NCBI RefSeq assembly: GCF_030010215.1
Contig: NZ_JASCRR010000006.1
Location: 62,001-126,000 of the forward strand
DNA: 64,000 bases
Source of the DNA: Tianweitania sp. UT-5YL-CI-8
Lineage (GTDB): Bacteria; Pseudomonadota; Alphaproteobacteria; Rhizobiales; Rhizobiaceae
Direction of reading: 5' to 3'
The translations under genes were made by a program, and so were the position numbers. Positions 63,798-64,000 of the stretch are shown one piece after another. Position 1 is the stretch's first letter; every line of letters begins with the position of its first letter. Below the pieces are notes generated by a model. The model saw only the letters and a list, made by a program, of their open reading frames with translations, made no database searches and was not told where the DNA came from.

Positions 63798-64000
63798 CTA
63801 ACTGGGACAAGCCCGCACGAACTCCACATACTTTGCTTTGAGGACATCCAACGGGAGCCTCTGCTTTCCCTCGAAGAGGGCAACCATCTTCGCTAAGTCT
63901 TCATCCAGTAAAGTTAGCACGCACCGCCGTTGCCCTGACCACAAGTCAATTGTGCTTTGCTTCCGAGCTTTAGTGAGGCGATTTCGCGTCACCAGCACCC
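63798..64000 (-). CDS. C-terminal part of an unknown gene (runs out of the window)
   Basis: The frame is open to the window edge and may start further right. The visible end reads RRCVLTLLDEDLAKMVALFEGKQRLPLDVLKAKYVEFVRACPS. This recalls the last residues of some restriction-endonuclease-like or abortive-infection proteins, but that is a weak impression. It is the first gene of the small minus-strand operon. Confidence 0.5.
   Translation of the reverse strand, partial: VLVTRNRLTKARKQSTIDLWSGQRRCVLTLLDEDLAKMVALFEGKQRLPLDVLKAKYVEFVRACPS

Larger units (their letters stand above)
54300..64000. mobile_element. Integrated phage-satellite-like element (right end outside window)
   Basis: From the broken vapC (about 54300) to the window end the base composition falls below that of the host DNA. 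The content is integrase, excisionase-like protein, two small proteins, primase-helicase, a repeat cluster, terminase-type genes, coiled-coil proteins and a minus-strand small operon. No portal, capsid or tail gene is visible after the terminase. The right attachment site is not in the window, so the size is unknown. Confidence 0.8.

Overview
The window is chromosomal DNA of an alphaproteobacterium of the Hyphomicrobiales (Rhizobiales), most like Mesorhizobium or a close Phyllobacteriaceae relative. This rests on the protein types (LsrB/VtlR, LpsB, BA14K, DUF3775, a large UvrB), on the high GC, on rhizobial intergenic repeats, and on the gene order greA-lpsB-lpsE-two glycosyltransferases-lrp, which matches the Sinorhizobium meliloti lipopolysaccharide-core locus as I remember it. 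No rRNA or tRNA gene was recognised.

Layout. 1-5.8 kb: the 3' end of carB, then a repeat-rich accessory strip with a small secreted protein, an orphan low-GC branched-chain-type binding protein, a DUF559 nuclease-like protein and a membrane-anchored hypothetical. 5.8-17 kb: aspartate aminotransferase, an EAL-domain protein, a glutathione transferase, a cold-shock protein, a DNA-repair methyltransferase, a lytic transglycosylase lipoprotein, a metabolite:H+ symporter, MsrP and an orphan RTX protein. 17-24.9 kb: a regulatory and cell-surface block with a candidate AbcR (alpha-r15) small RNA, lsrB, trxB, lrp, four glycosyltransferases and greA. The greA leader looks like an attenuator. 25-46.6 kb: mostly housekeeping or conserved genes, including a PQQ-type sugar dehydrogenase, two extensin-like proteins, a CorC/HlyC protein, uvrB, a double-Kazal lipoprotein, two tandem cold-shock genes, ilvE, and a MarR/response-regulator/histidine-kinase cluster like petP-petR. 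46.7-53.9 kb: lgt-midA-pgeF-M24 peptidase, then prs, rplY and pth.

54.3-64 kb is an integrated element whose right end lies outside the window. It starts at a wrecked vapBC pair and carries a tyrosine integrase, an AlpA-like excisionase, a primase-helicase, an origin-like cluster of GGTCCG repeats, a probable small terminase and a large terminase. No portal or capsid gene follows within the window. On the opposite strand at its visible right end, a tight low-GC operon encodes two related small acidic proteins and a third, partial gene. The layout resembles a phage satellite or a trimmed prophage. A repeated motif (TAGGCAATCA) sits 40-66 bp before the first gene of three transcription units of the element and may be a shared control site. 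This element is the best candidate here for something undescribed.
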